From Allopusillimonas ginsengisoli (lineage in GTDB: Bacteria > Pseudomonadota > Gammaproteobacteria > Burkholderiales > Burkholderiaceae_B), in the NCBI GenBank assembly GCA_005239165.1, contig RAPG01000001.1, positions 651,102-715,101 on the forward strand: 64,000 nt of DNA. The letters run 5' to 3'. A program made the position numbers and the translations under genes. The notes under the pieces were generated by a model, which was given only the letters and a program-made list of their open reading frames with translations, was not told the DNA's origin and searched no databases. Of the stretch, positions 34,939 through 44,707 are shown one piece after another; position 1 is the first letter of the stretch, and each line of letters starts with the position of its first letter.

Positions 34939-36771
34939 ATGTGTGGCATTGTCGGCGCTGTGGCGCAACGTAACATCACTCCTATTTTGCTCGAAGGCCT
35001 TAAGCGTCTTGAGTACCGTGGCTATGACTCCTGCGGCATTGCTGTCCACGCCGGGGGCGAATTGCGTCGCGCACGCAGTACCGAACGTGTGGCCGAATTG
35101 CAGCAGCAGGTCGATCAGACTGGCATTGAGGGCTTTACCGGTATTGCACATACCCGTTGGGCCACCCACGGCGCTCCCGCTACACACAACGCGCATCCGC
35201 ATTTTTCAGGGCACGGGAAAAGCCAGGCGCGCATTGCTCTGGTTCACAATGGCATCATTGAAAACCATGACGATCTGCGCGCAGAGCTGCAGGCCGCCGG
35301 GTATGTCTTCGAAAGCCAGACTGACACCGAAGTCATCGCCCATCTGGTCGACCACCTTTACGCAGGCGATCTGCTTGATGCTGTGCAACAGGCCACGAAA
35401 CGCCTGCTCGGCGCCTATGCCGTCGCCGTATTCTGTCGCGACGAACCGCACCGTGTGGTCGGCGCCCGTCAAGGTTCACCCCTGGTTGTTGGCGTGGGCG
35501 AAAATGAAAACTTTCTTGCCTCCGATGCGCTGGCACTGGCGGGCACCACCGACCAGATCATCTATCTTGAAGACGGCGACGTCGTCGATCTGCAGCTGGC
35601 CCGCGTCTGGATCATCGATGCCCAGGGGCGCGAAGTAAGCCGCGAGGTGCATACCGTACAAGCGTACACCGGCGCGGCTGAGCTTGGCCCCTATCGGCAC
35701 TATATGCAGAAAGAAATTTTCGAGCAGCCCCGTGCCGTCAGCGATACGCTACAAAACATTGAAAGCATTTCGCCCGAACTGTTTGGCGACAAAGCCTACA
35801 AGGTTTTTCAGGACATCGACAATGTACTGATCCTGGCCTGCGGCACCAGTTATTACGCCGGTCTCACGGCACGCTACTGGATAGAATCCCTGGCGAAAAT
35901 ACCGGTCAATGTGGAAATTGCCAGCGAATACCGCTACCGCGACAGCGTGCCCAACCCGCGCACACTGGTCGTTACCATTTCGCAATCGGGTGAAACCGCC
36001 GACACTCTGTCGGCCCTCAAGCATGCACGCAGCCTGGGCATGGAGCACACGCTAACTATTTGCAACGTTGCCACCAGCGCCATGGTGCGCGAATGCAAGC
36101 TGCATTACATTACCCGCGCCGGCATAGAAATTGGCGTAGCTTCAACCAAAGCCTTTACCACGCAGCTTACGGCACTGTATCTGCTGGCCATGGCACTGGC
36201 GCAAACAAATGGCCGGCTCGACGAACAGCGTGAAGCCGAGATGCTCAAAGCCCTGCGCCACCTGCCCGTTGCCATTAGCGCCGTGCTAGCGCTTGAACCG
36301 CAAATTATGGCCTGGGCCGACCGCTTTGCCAGCAAAGAAAACGCCCTCTTCCTCGGTCGCGGCATGCATTTTCCCATTGCGCTTGAAGGTGCACTCAAAC
36401 TCAAAGAGATCAGCTATATCCACGCCGAAGCCTACCCGGCGGGCGAACTCAAGCATGGCCCGCTGGCGCTGGTGACAGAAGCTATGCCTGTGGTCACCAT
36501 CGCACCACGCGATGAGCTGCTTGAAAAGCTTAAGTCAAATATGCAAGAGGTACACGCACGCGGCGGCGAGTTGTATGTGTTTGCCGATGCCGACACAAAA
36601 ATCAACAGCAGCGATGGCGTGCACGTAATCCGCATGCCTGAAAACTACGGCAAGCTGTCACCGATACTGCATACGATTCCATTGCAACTGCTGGCGTATC
36701 ACACGGCGTGTGCGCGGGGGACGGATGTGGATAAGCCGCGGAATCTGGCTAAGAGTGTGACGGTGGAGTGA
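34939..36771 (+). CDS. glmS: glutamine-fructose-6-phosphate aminotransferase (GlcN-6-P synthase)
   Basis: About 610 residues from ATG 34939, which exposes the essential N-terminal Cys (MCGIVGAV). N-terminal glutaminase domain ([19 protein letters not shown]) and two SIS sugar-isomerase domains ([45 protein letters not shown] terminus NLAKSVTVE). It makes GlcN-6-P, the first step of amino-sugar synthesis. The 3' end of glmS is the conserved attTn7 recognised by TnsD, and a Tn7-like element is indeed inserted 24 bases past this stop. Confidence 0.97.
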   Translation: MCGIVGAVAQRNITPILLEGLKRLEYRGYDSCGIAVHAGGELRRARSTERVAELQQQVDQTGIEGFTGIAHTRWATHGAPATHNAHPHFSGHGKSQARIALVHNGIIENHDDLRAELQAAGYVFESQTDTEVIAHLVDHLYAGDLLDAVQQATKRLLGAYAVAVFCRDEPHRVVGARQGSPLVVGVGENENFLASDALALAGTTDQIIYLEDGDVVDLQLARVWIIDAQGREVSREVHTVQAYTGAAELGPYRHYMQKEIFEQPRAVSDTLQNIESISPELFGDKAYKVFQDIDNVLILACGTSYYAGLTARYWIESLAKIPVNVEIASEYRYRDSVPNPRTLVVTISQSGETADTLSALKHARSLGMEHTLTICNVATSAMVRECKLHYITRAGIEIGVASTKAFTTQLTALYLLAMALAQTNGRLDEQREAEMLKALRHLPVAISAVLALEPQIMAWADRFASKENALFLGRGMHFPIALEGALKLKEISYIHAEAYPAGELKHGPLALVTEAMPVVTIAPRDELLEKLKSNMQEVHARGGELYVFADADTKINSSDGVHVIRMPENYGKLSPILHTIPLQLLAYHTACARGTDVDKPRNLAKSVTVE

Positions 36772-36803
36772 TTATGGGGTGAGGGTGGGCGTACTGAAGA
36801 CAA

Positions 36804-36843
36804 GAAATAAAGTCTGTCGAAAAGGAATAAAGTCTGTCGATAG
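36804..36843 (+). repeat. two tandem TnsB-type binding sites at the transposon end
   Basis: GAAATAAAGTCTGTCGAAAA (36804-36823) and GGAATAAAGTCTGTCGATAG (36824-36843) are adjacent 20-base direct repeats sharing AATAAAGTCTGTCGA. The AATAAAGTC core is that of the Tn7 TnsB sites. Abutting sites are the pattern of the Tn7 right end. Confidence 0.8.
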
Positions 36844-36928
36844 AGAAAATCTCTCAAATTCTTCCAATTGTGATGAAAAAGGCCGAAATATCTGCCTTTC
36901 TCATTCTTTCTGTGTTTTGTGTGGTGGG

Positions 36929-37903
36929 TCAGCGTTGCGGCAAAGCTATATCGGCTGCAGGCTCAAACAGTATCGAGCATATGTCATTAGTAGACTCAAA
37001 TAACGCTGCAAGCGCCAGAAGTATAAATATAGGCTCTGCTCCACCTACGTATTTGAGTCGATCTAATTTGGTGTGATACTCCTCTGACGCCATTTCATGA
37101 GGGTAGAAAGCGGTATTTAAGAAGTCAGTGCTGAAGTGCTCGGCCATCCATGCCCGGGGTAAATTCTCGTAGAGAACTTGCCCGATGTGGTTTTCTATAT
37201 AGGATTGGCCCGTGTGTCTTGTTTGGCTTCGGCATACGCCCAAATCCATAGCACGTGAGAGCAGCTCATCGTGCGCTTGCTCGAACCGTACTAGCTTTGG
37301 ATTCCTGAGCGTGAGTAAGGCAATGTCCTGATACCTCATGATTACAGGATGGAAATTTGCCATAACAAGCGCCTTGTCAGAGATTCTGCCTTCAATATCT
37401 ACAGGGTTGGGTGCATAATAAGTGTAGTCGTCTTCAAATTTCGCCAAAGGAGTTTGATGCTTGGGGCAGATATCGAGCCCTGGTATTTGATGCTCACGAT
37501 GCCAATAGGTCATGGAAAACGCTCGCAAATCTTCCGTGCGGCAGTCAGAGCAGATCTTGGAGTCGTAAGTTGAAGCAATACTATGGTGGTGAAATTGCGG
37601 GTAGTCATAGACACAAGTAGTGCTTTCTTTAACGGCGTCCAGACTGTAGACCTTGTACCATTTGTTCATTAACGGCATCTGAGTATGATGGGCACGATAC
37701 GCTTGCGGTGTCATGTCCGAGAGATAGCTCATAATGTGATGCGTATAGATCCACGTCCATGGGTGATTGCAGTGTTTGGGACACTGGTTTTTCGTTTCTT
37801 TAGCTAATAAGCGTGACACTCTGATATTGTTCATGGCACAAATTCGATACAAATGGCTCTTGGCCAGTTCATCAGGTAAAGGTTTGGAAAACAAAAATGT
37901 CAT
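36929..37903 (-). CDS. tniQ: second TniQ family protein (short)
   Basis: A 324-residue TniQ-family protein. The family zinc motif is C118-x2-C121 ... C146-x2-H149 within ICSDCRTEDLRAFSMTYWHREHQIPGLDICPKHQ; another Cys/His pair (CPKHCNH) lies near 41-47. TniQ/TnsD proteins choose target sites and recruit TnsC. This one is distinct from, and about half the size of, the TnsD next to it, and stands where tnsE lies in Tn7 (end of the operon), between tnsD and the transposon end. It may direct insertion to a second kind of target or assist TnsD. It starts 14 bases after the tnsD stop. No cas genes or CRISPR are near. Confidence 0.82.
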   Translation of the reverse strand: MTFLFSKPLPDELAKSHLYRICAMNNIRVSRLLAKETKNQCPKHCNHPWTWIYTHHIMSYLSDMTPQAYRAHHTQMPLMNKWYKVYSLDAVKESTTCVYDYPQFHHHSIASTYDSKICSDCRTEDLRAFSMTYWHREHQIPGLDICPKHQTPLAKFEDDYTYYAPNPVDIEGRISDKALVMANFHPVIMRYQDIALLTLRNPKLVRFEQAHDELLSRAMDLGVCRSQTRHTGQSYIENHIGQVLYENLPRAWMAEHFSTDFLNTAFYPHEMASEEYHTKLDRLKYVGGAEPIFILLALAALFESTNDICSILFEPAADIALPQR

Positions 37904-37916
37904 GCTCTTTTATCTA

Positions 37917-39656
37917 TTAACGAACGGTAGTTGATTGGTGAGTGTTACGGCACAGGAGCTGCTCCAGCAATAGATGCGTGCGTGGAAGCCGCTTGAGCTT
38001 ATTTAAATACGGTTTGAGTGACGGCTCCAACTGATATAGCTTTTGCAACGTAATGCGCGAAGAACCCCTGGCTTTCAGATTGCGCACAGCATTCGAGATG
38101 AGATCTACCAACTGAGCATCACGCAGGTCCCAATCCACCCCAGTGGGTTCGTATTGATGCTTGGGAATTTGCTCAACACTTTGGACGAGCCAGTCTCGAT
38201 CATGTCGGTACAGCCATGTATAGCAGCCTGGTTCTAGTGTTCGCAGCTTTTTAAGTATGGCTTCGGGGTTACGCCTAATGGCGCTTTTCCAAGCGCGGCG
38301 GACAGCCAGAACCTTCTGTTCATCACGTTGTTTTTCCCAGCGAGCCAAGAGTCTGGGATCCGTTTTAAGTAACCTATAAATGGTTTGTATCGAGACTTGA
38401 TGCCTGTGCGCTACCTCGGCCTTGTCCTTTCCCTGGCGTAGATCATGCACTATGAGTTTAAGATTTTGTTTTGGTGTTTTTGGGCGCCTACGTATTGCAA
38501 TGCCTTGAGATGAGGCCCAGCGTTGCGCAGTTTGAACCGCAATACCAATTTTCCTGGCAGCAGTCGATACAGCCATGCTTTGATCTTGAACCAGAGAAAC
38601 CAGTTCTGATATGCGAGGGTCGATAGGTCGCTGAGCAGGTGGTTTTGGTTGATAGGAGGTCTGCGAACACGGTTTGGCCTGTAGATACACGCCCCAGAAC
38701 TGCTCCCAGTTCCCAAACAACCAAAGAATAAGCAGCATGTGTCGCAGGGGATGAGTTGAACGCGGCGGGCACGCCAAGATCTTTGTTAACTGCGCTGATG
38801 CCTGGGATTGGCTCGTAGGCAGTGGGATGTCGAGTCCTGCAAAATTAAGTTGCTTTGTAAATTGAAGGTATTGGTCGGTAGCATCTTTCAGGGCTATTTG
38901 TGTCCGGCCACGCAAGAGCGCATAGTCTTCTAAAGCTTGGCGGTAGGTGCTAGCCAACTTGAGGGGATCTATATAGGAGCTGGAATCAAGGCTGAATATG
39001 GCTGCGGCGACACTTGACAGATCTTTTAGCGCTTTTACAGTTACCTCCTCGTTGAAGCCTGGAGCCTGTGAGTAGAATGAGTCCTCATGAGGAAGGCACC
39101 AAAGAAATCGTCCAATGCCATTGGATTTCATGGTGGAAACCTTCAACGCGCAGGCATGAATTGGGCAAACCCAGACGCCAGGCAGTTGATGGCTAAGATG
39201 CCAGTACGAAACGCCGTGCTGCTGCTTATCGCTCTGCATGCAGACAGGGCACGCCCTGAGGGGATGGTTCGCCCTCATACGGCTGGCAGGAAGTCCCAAT
39301 AGACTTTTAATCTTGCCGACATGGCCATTGCACATGGCCTGTACGATGGCTTGCGCTTGTTGCTCGTGGCGCCACGGAAGGTAAAAGCGAAGTATCGTGT
39401 GTTTGTAGATCAGCGCCTTGGCATTAGTGCCGAACATGCCATGCATGCGCTCAATGAAAATATTAATCCGTGAAGGAAAGTCATGTTGCGTCCCGTGCTG
39501 GGGATGATCGAATAACTGGCGCGCCGTTTTGCTATCCAGGGCATTTCCGAAAACGTAATGAAACCGACAGCAAAGGCTGTAAAACGTTTCGTCATCTAGC
39601 CATGAGGTGATAGGGGGCGTCAGGTCTAGCCCCAGCGATTGGTTTGCTGACTCCAT
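37917..39656 (-). CDS. tnsD: TnsD-type target selector (TniQ family)
   Basis: A 579-residue protein: N-terminal TniQ domain with the zinc motif C136-x2-C139 ... C164-x2-H167 in ACPVCMQSDKQQHGVSYWHLSHQLPGVWVCPIHACAL, then a long C-terminal part with two helix-turn-helix-like segments (VSTAARKIGIAVQTAQRWASSQG; EVAHRHQVSIQTIYRLL). This is the layout of Tn7 TnsD, which binds the 3' end of glmS and recruits TnsC. The insertion next to glmS in this very window fits. It starts 15 bases after tnsC ends. Confidence 0.88.
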   Translation of the reverse strand: MESANQSLGLDLTPPITSWLDDETFYSLCCRFHYVFGNALDSKTARQLFDHPQHGTQHDFPSRINIFIERMHGMFGTNAKALIYKHTILRFYLPWRHEQQAQAIVQAMCNGHVGKIKSLLGLPASRMRANHPLRACPVCMQSDKQQHGVSYWHLSHQLPGVWVCPIHACALKVSTMKSNGIGRFLWCLPHEDSFYSQAPGFNEEVTVKALKDLSSVAAAIFSLDSSSYIDPLKLASTYRQALEDYALLRGRTQIALKDATDQYLQFTKQLNFAGLDIPLPTSQSQASAQLTKILACPPRSTHPLRHMLLILWLFGNWEQFWGVYLQAKPCSQTSYQPKPPAQRPIDPRISELVSLVQDQSMAVSTAARKIGIAVQTAQRWASSQGIAIRRRPKTPKQNLKLIVHDLRQGKDKAEVAHRHQVSIQTIYRLLKTDPRLLARWEKQRDEQKVLAVRRAWKSAIRRNPEAILKKLRTLEPGCYTWLYRHDRDWLVQSVEQIPKHQYEPTGVDWDLRDAQLVDLISNAVRNLKARGSSRITLQKLYQLEPSLKPYLNKLKRLPRTHLLLEQLLCRNTHQSTTVR

Positions 39657-39670
39657 TTCTCATTACCTTC

Positions 39671-40999
39671 TCATTGACCTGCGGATCCTTGATTCAGGCG
39701 ACGGGAATTAGCTTGTCTCAGTTCATCTGCTGTCAGTTTTGAGCGTTTTGGACGAGTAGAGGGTTTGGGCGCCTTGGTTTCTTCCAGCACTTTCTTTTCG
39801 CTTTTTAATAAAACATTCTGCTGAACCTGGGAGATGAGTTGTTCGGAGTAGTGATTTTTCTGGGTGCGAAGTAACGCGTCGGCCTTCGTTTTGGGTAGCG
39901 GGAATGGACAAACATATTCAGCAGACTTGTAAGAGTGTGGAGAGAGCATGGCTTGAGCTTGCTCGCGGCTGACTGAATATTCTGTATGGTCGTATGCCGC
40001 CTTCACTTCTTCCATCGTGATGTGATGTTGTCCTTTCTGCCACGCCAGCTGATAGGAGTGCCCCAGAAGCTGGCGGACGAATCGCTTCAAGCCCGCAGTG
40101 AGGTGATAAAGAGAGTGTCGATCCTGCATTATGTCGATTTGTAGGCTAGGCCCTAATACATGTGCAACAGCTCGCAGGTAATCGACCCAGTCCATGGAGT
40201 CAGGATCAGAGGGAGTTAAAACAACCGGAGTGGATAAGAGTCGTTGACGATCTTGCTCAGGCCGACGTTTGAGGATCGAGCACAAGCTGTAATTGGCGGC
40301 AAATACAAATGGTTTGCCGATATGGCTTAGTTGGTACAATAACTTCGTAATGGCTGCATGAGCTGAATGCCCCTGCGTCAAGAACTGCATCTCATCGACA
40401 ACTATAAGGGCCACCCCTGATTTGAAGGCGGTCTTTGAGCTGATTCCGACTGCACGAGATTGTGTTGGAATTTTCTTATTTTCTCCCAGCTCTTGTTCAA
40501 TGAACGGCCATACCATGTCCCCAAAAGAGGCGCGTGCTTGTGCCTGCATGTGCCAATGAGTACACAGCCGAATCGGGCCAATACCATCCTCGATATGCAA
40601 TTCTGTAGGGGAAGGAAGTAGTCGATCCAAGGCACTGAGCAAAGATGTTTTTCCAACACCCGCTGGCCCAGTTAGGCATATAGGGAATTGTTGCTGCGCT
40701 TCAAAATGTTTGTAAGACGTGTACAGGCCTTGCAGGTATTGAATATCGCTTGGATAAGTTTTCTCGTGATGATCCTTTGCCACACCGACAAACTTTTGGA
40801 GTAAATTCAAATCCTGTTCCGTAGGGATATACAAATCGCGTAACTGACGGTCAACATGCGATTTGATCTGATACGGCTCAAAGCCAGTCATAGTCTCATT
40901 GCGCTCAGGCAAATGCGTAACCTGCTTTTTAATGGTCTTTAAGTCATGAAGGTTTGAAAACCTACTGGCTAGCGTATTGACGATGTGATTAGTCCTCAT
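39671..40999 (-). CDS. tnsC: TnsC-type AAA+ ATPase transposition regulator
   Basis: About 442 residues. Walker A GPAGVGKTS, Walker B ALIVVDEMQFLT and a sensor-like FVFAANYSLCSIL define an AAA+ ATPase of the TnsC/TniB group. In Tn7 TnsC forms filaments on target DNA and links TnsD to the TnsAB transposase. The ATG at 40999 overlaps the tnsB stop by 11 bases, a coupling that favours this start over the longer frame. Confidence 0.9.
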   Translation of the reverse strand: MRTNHIVNTLASRFSNLHDLKTIKKQVTHLPERNETMTGFEPYQIKSHVDRQLRDLYIPTEQDLNLLQKFVGVAKDHHEKTYPSDIQYLQGLYTSYKHFEAQQQFPICLTGPAGVGKTSLLSALDRLLPSPTELHIEDGIGPIRLCTHWHMQAQARASFGDMVWPFIEQELGENKKIPTQSRAVGISSKTAFKSGVALIVVDEMQFLTQGHSAHAAITKLLYQLSHIGKPFVFAANYSLCSILKRRPEQDRQRLLSTPVVLTPSDPDSMDWVDYLRAVAHVLGPSLQIDIMQDRHSLYHLTAGLKRFVRQLLGHSYQLAWQKGQHHITMEEVKAAYDHTEYSVSREQAQAMLSPHSYKSAEYVCPFPLPKTKADALLRTQKNHYSEQLISQVQQNVLLKSEKKVLEETKAPKPSTRPKRSKLTADELRQANSRRLNQGSAGQ

Positions 41000-42938
41000 T
41001 GTTATGCTTTTTCCCTTCAAATACGGCGTGAAGCTCTTTTTCTTCATCCTTTGTCGCTTTATGTCGTTTCAATCGTGTTCTCTGAGCCTTTCCTGAATTC
41101 CATGGAGCACCAGTTTCTTGCTCAAACTGGCTCTGGTGTTCAATAGCTGATGCGCGACTGTGTTGACGATGTTCCGCCTTGAGCTGATTGAGCTGTTGCT
41201 CCTCCACCTGAAGATCCTCATAAGTTCTGTAAAGCATTTGCTCGTCATCTCGAAGGTTCAATTGGGCATCAACCTCGATAAGCTTGCCCTTCACTTCTAC
41301 CCAGATATGTCGTACGCACATCGGATACATATAAGCAGAAATAGTTTGCCTGCCGACGGTGGAGCTGCGTGTGAGAATCTTGGATTCTTTTAGTGCCTCA
41401 GAGCTGTATCTCTGAGACCGTAGCCAAACGCCGTCCCGCGACACCGTGACTGAGACCTTAATCAGAAAGCGTCTGACTGCGCCATCAAAAGACATGAGCT
41501 CGCCGTCATTACGGGCTCGCACATCCAGGAAGTTCCAAATACCAAGTGGCGTAATTGAGACTTGATGCTCGATCATCTCGGGTGTCATATGCCCACTTGC
41601 ATCGGCACTGTCATTCTCTTTAATCAAGCGCGTGATCTCCCGAACGATCATTTGGGTCACATTCAGTGAGCTGGCCATGTGGTGGACTAGACCTTCAAGA
41701 TTTGTCGTGCGTCTTTGAGCGGATTCGACGATCGCTTTGCTTTGTCCTTGTCCCGATTGCGTCATTTCACGGATTACTAAACCTTCTCCTTGGTACTGCT
41801 CGTGGCCGGGTTCGCGCTTGATGCCTGGGCCTCGGTCCGTAATGTAGTGTGGCGGCATGCCTTGTGAAGGCCATTGCGCCTCCTTAATATCGATACCAAA
41901 TAAGCTGCAGAATTTTTTCTTGGAAATGGCAGCGCAAAATAGTGCAGCGTTATACGCCTCACTATTTTCCTTCTCAAAGGAGAAGCCAATACCGACCCGA
42001 AGCCCTGATGCAGTATCAACAAGGCGCGTCACGGCTAAGGGCTTTAGATGACCTTCACCCAAGAAGCTACGAGGCTTGTCTGCACAGTAGTAGGCATCGG
42101 CCTCAATACGTTCTAGTAGATTGGAGACAGAGCTAGAAAACTTCCCCTGATGACCGGCTTTACTGCGCCTATGTTTTTCTTTGCCCCAGCGATATAGGTC
42201 AATAGTGTCTTTGCCGATTTCCTTCTCTAGCCAGTATCGATATTGATCAAGGGTTGGAAGCGGTGATCCATTGCTTGAGACAATGTGCTTGTTACCTAGC
42301 TTATCTATACGAGTGCGTGCCTTAAAAGTTTTCCGCATCGCCTCGTCGTAAATTTCTGTCATCGGCTTTCCCACGCCTCTGTATTTCTTATATGACTTCA
42401 CCATTTTTTCAACCATTTCTGCATCAACACGACATCCCGCATGTTTTCCGCGAGCAATAGAAGGACGCCCCAATTTCCGCGTGGAAGATTTTTTCAGTCG
42501 CTCACCACGCCCACAATTGAAGTAATGGGGGAATAGTGCATAGCCGCTCTCCCCAAAGCAGAGGTGCGCGAGGAAGAAAAAACGCGTCCGTTGGGCGTTT
42601 AATCCATGCGTAGTCGCATACTTGTTGATCACAACTTCCGGATTAGGTGCGTTGAGGATTGAAGCCTGTCGATCAAGAAGCGAACTGATCTTCAGTAAGC
42701 GCTGTTCTGCCAGATCAGCGTGGCTGCGCTTTGCATTAGGTTTTTTTAAATCATATCCTCGAAGATCCTTGCCTTCTGCAGCCTTGAGGAACGGTGCTTG
42801 TCCGCCAAGCGCATCTGCCTGGATGATGAGTTGCTGCGCCAAGCTTCGTTCGAAATCATCGCGAGGCATGCAAATCAGGTTTGCTTGCCAAGAAGACTTA
42901 TTGCGAAAGAAATGGACAAGTTGCACGGACAACGTCAT
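40989..42938 (-). CDS. tnsB: TnsB-type DDE transposase
   Basis: About 649 residues from ATG 42938. The catalytic core shows the acidic triad: Asp281 (ERIEADAYYCAD), Asp368 (YITDRGPG) and Glu405 (KAIVESAQRR) in the numbering from this ATG; the D-E spacing of 37 fits the retroviral-integrase fold. Helix-turn-helix segments occupy the N-terminal third, which binds the end repeats. TnsB cuts and joins the 3' transposon ends. An upstream TTG (42953) is an alternative start. Confidence 0.9.
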   Translation of the reverse strand: MTLSVQLVHFFRNKSSWQANLICMPRDDFERSLAQQLIIQADALGGQAPFLKAAEGKDLRGYDLKKPNAKRSHADLAEQRLLKISSLLDRQASILNAPNPEVVINKYATTHGLNAQRTRFFFLAHLCFGESGYALFPHYFNCGRGERLKKSSTRKLGRPSIARGKHAGCRVDAEMVEKMVKSYKKYRGVGKPMTEIYDEAMRKTFKARTRIDKLGNKHIVSSNGSPLPTLDQYRYWLEKEIGKDTIDLYRWGKEKHRRSKAGHQGKFSSSVSNLLERIEADAYYCADKPRSFLGEGHLKPLAVTRLVDTASGLRVGIGFSFEKENSEAYNAALFCAAISKKKFCSLFGIDIKEAQWPSQGMPPHYITDRGPGIKREPGHEQYQGEGLVIREMTQSGQGQSKAIVESAQRRTTNLEGLVHHMASSLNVTQMIVREITRLIKENDSADASGHMTPEMIEHQVSITPLGIWNFLDVRARNDGELMSFDGAVRRFLIKVSVTVSRDGVWLRSQRYSSEALKESKILTRSSTVGRQTISAYMYPMCVRHIWVEVKGKLIEVDAQLNLRDDEQMLYRTYEDLQVEEQQLNQLKAEHRQHSRASAIEHQSQFEQETGAPWNSGKAQRTRLKRHKATKDEEKELHAVFEGKKHNNED

Positions 42939-43029
42939 GCGATTGCTTTGCAAAAATGGTAGATACTCCCTTTTTCGAGAGACCCATAACCTTGGGGAGC
43001 TTCAAGCGCGGTTCCTCTTTGCATGTGAT

Positions 43030-44013
43030 TTAGCGCCTGAAAAGATGAGCGTATTCAAGCAGCGGATCTACGCGTTCCGCTCGCAATGGCTTATCAACCA
43101 GTAATGGTTTATACAGGTCTAACCGTACACGCCGATTCCAGACCGCTTTGTAGAGCGTGGATAAACAATCTACACGATCGAATTTGAAACGTACTGTCCA
43201 TGGGGGAAGCATCGACAGCACCGTTGCGGTTGTACCAACAATTTTTTGAAATTGATGGATTAACTCTTCTTCCACGTCATAGGGCAATGAGGATTTGCGC
43301 TGGGCACGAGCACATAGCGCGTTGAGGTTGTAAATGAGGTCAACAGGTAAATCTTCTGTGGCAACGAAATGGGTCGGAATTTGCGCATCAGCAAAGTAAC
43401 GCTGCTCCAGAAGGTGGCGCATATCCAAACTAGGTTGCCCGGACGTTAATGTGATGGATTGTCTTGGCTGCTTGCGACGAGAGCGAGCATAGAAGTCGGC
43501 TTTGCGAGGTTTGACGCTCCAGTTCACACAGTATGGCCCTTGATCGTCTTTTAAAAATAGAAGAAGGTCGCCAAGATAAGGAAAGGCATGCCGAAGCGGG
43601 GAGCCTGGGTTATCTGGCGCGGTCAGATGTACGATAGGGTGATCAGAAAGCATGCCAAGCTTTTCGGTGATGCTCACAGTGCCAGCTAGCGGGGGAAGAG
43701 ATAACTCCCGAGCATCAGGGTGATGGGATAAGGGATGTGGTGCATCAAACATTGAGAGCATGTGCTGCTCGTGGATGTCGAATACCCGAGGATGGTATAG
43801 CGACAATAGGCAGACATGACGCTCCGCCAACGACATGAAGTGCATGTCCCTGCCAAGCTTCTCGCAATACAGCGTTGACGGGCGGCTAATTGTTGGCGCT
43901 TCGTCGCGAGTGGCGAGCATCGCGGGCTGATACTCCGCTAGCCATCTCATTTCTTCTTGGCGCTTCATGATGAGATGAAAGCGCCGCTCGCTAATTAAGG
44001 CGTGACGTGCCAT
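43030..44013 (-). CDS. tnsA: TnsA-type endonuclease of heteromeric transposase
   Basis: About 327 residues from ATG 44013. The restriction-endonuclease-like TnsA core is visible: two Glu in SLAERHVCLLSLYHPRVFDIHEQ, then Asp in FPYLGDLLLFLKD and Lys in CVNWSVKPR, corresponding to the Glu63-Glu73-Asp114-Lys132 set of E. coli TnsA. TnsA nicks the 5' ends so that transposition is cut-and-paste. First gene of the tns operon; a longer frame to 44118 exists. About 90 bases separate it from tnsB. Confidence 0.87.
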   Translation of the reverse strand: MARHALISERRFHLIMKRQEEMRWLAEYQPAMLATRDEAPTISRPSTLYCEKLGRDMHFMSLAERHVCLLSLYHPRVFDIHEQHMLSMFDAPHPLSHHPDARELSLPPLAGTVSITEKLGMLSDHPIVHLTAPDNPGSPLRHAFPYLGDLLLFLKDDQGPYCVNWSVKPRKADFYARSRRKQPRQSITLTSGQPSLDMRHLLEQRYFADAQIPTHFVATEDLPVDLIYNLNALCARAQRKSSLPYDVEEELIHQFQKIVGTTATVLSMLPPWTVRFKFDRVDCLSTLYKAVWNRRVRLDLYKPLLVDKPLRAERVDPLLEYAHLFRR

Positions 44014-44707
44014 GGTGATTCCATATTCAAAAAATAGTTGTTGCTGTGTGAATATGGGAATTGCAGGAATACGCTTGCAGCAGGCAAACACCTTCCCTAT
44101 GATGCTTGACAACACCATTTCATCGCGGCACTATGCATATAGGTTCCCGCCTACATGCACATACCGAAAAGCCAGTTTCCTTCCGCACGAAGGGCTGGCT
44201 TTGTGCAATTCCCCTCTATCGTCTGGCTCTATTTCATATTCATTCCTTCATATGCTTTAGCATTGAACGCTGATTGGATGGATCTGACACTGGCACCGCG
44301 CTGCCTTCCGACATGCTGGGTAAGAAGCGGCTAAGCCTCCCAGCATTTAGTCTCAGAATGCTATATCCTATGCCTAAATCGAGTCTTTGAAAACCCCATA
44401 GATCCTCGCAACATATTGATTTATAAGTAGAAAAACACACTAGTAGTTTAATTTCTATTTCTGGGAGACATCCTGTTTGCAATGCAAACGGAGCCACCAG
44501 AGGGCGAGCCACCTGTGGATTTTGGCTTTCGCGGTCAAGGTTGGAACTGGCGTATCTGAGGTTTTGGTAGTTCATGGTTATAAGTAAGAGCCTGTTGATG
44601 GCCCTTACTAACCAGATTACTGAATCGGTTCTTGAGGAATCAAATTTCGTGAATACTTAGTTTGGAATTATTGTTTTGCCAAGCTCACCGGGATTTTTCT
44701 GGCAACA
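44014..44707. other. gene-free stretch upstream of tnsA with several hairpins
   Basis: This AT-rich gap should contain the promoter of the tns operon and possibly the second transposon end, but no AATAAAGTC or GACTTTATT site was seen. Three perfect or near-perfect inverted repeats stand out: AAAGCCAG/CTGGCTTT at 44168-44202 with an inner CCTTC/GAAGG, ATGCTGGG/CCCAGCAT at 44313-44346, and AGTAAGAGCC against GGCCCTTACT at 44583-44609 (one mismatch). The first could be a terminator. No protein-coding frame is convincing. Confidence 0.4.
44167..44203. terminator. hairpin upstream of tnsA, possible bidirectional terminator
   Basis: AAAGCCAG, three bases, CCTTC, five-base loop CGCAC, GAAGG, one base, CTGGCTTT: 13 pairs with A and T at the outer ends. 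It would shield tnsA from transcription coming from the island. Confidence 0.45.

Larger units (their letters stand above)
36795..44118 (-). mobile_element. Tn7-like transposon, glmS-proximal end and transposition module
   Basis: The end is placed at 36795 by aligning TGAAGACAAGAAATAAAGTC with the Tn7 right end TGTGGGCGGACAATAAAGTC: the same length and the same AATAAAGTC position. This gives 23 bases between the glmS stop and the element, as in Tn7 at attTn7; the predicted 5-base target duplication is CGTAC (36790-36794). Genes tnsA, B, C, D and a second tniQ follow. The operon runs toward glmS, so the tniQ end, not the tnsA end, is next to glmS, unlike Tn7. The other end was not recognised by eye; the end given here is the last certain tns gene, and cargo may extend far beyond. 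Confidence 0.85.

Noticed and set aside
36795..44707. CRISPR array or cas genes with the Tn7-like element
   Set aside because: No regularly spaced repeats and no Cas-like proteins were seen between glmS and the island genes, so an RNA-guided type is not supported.
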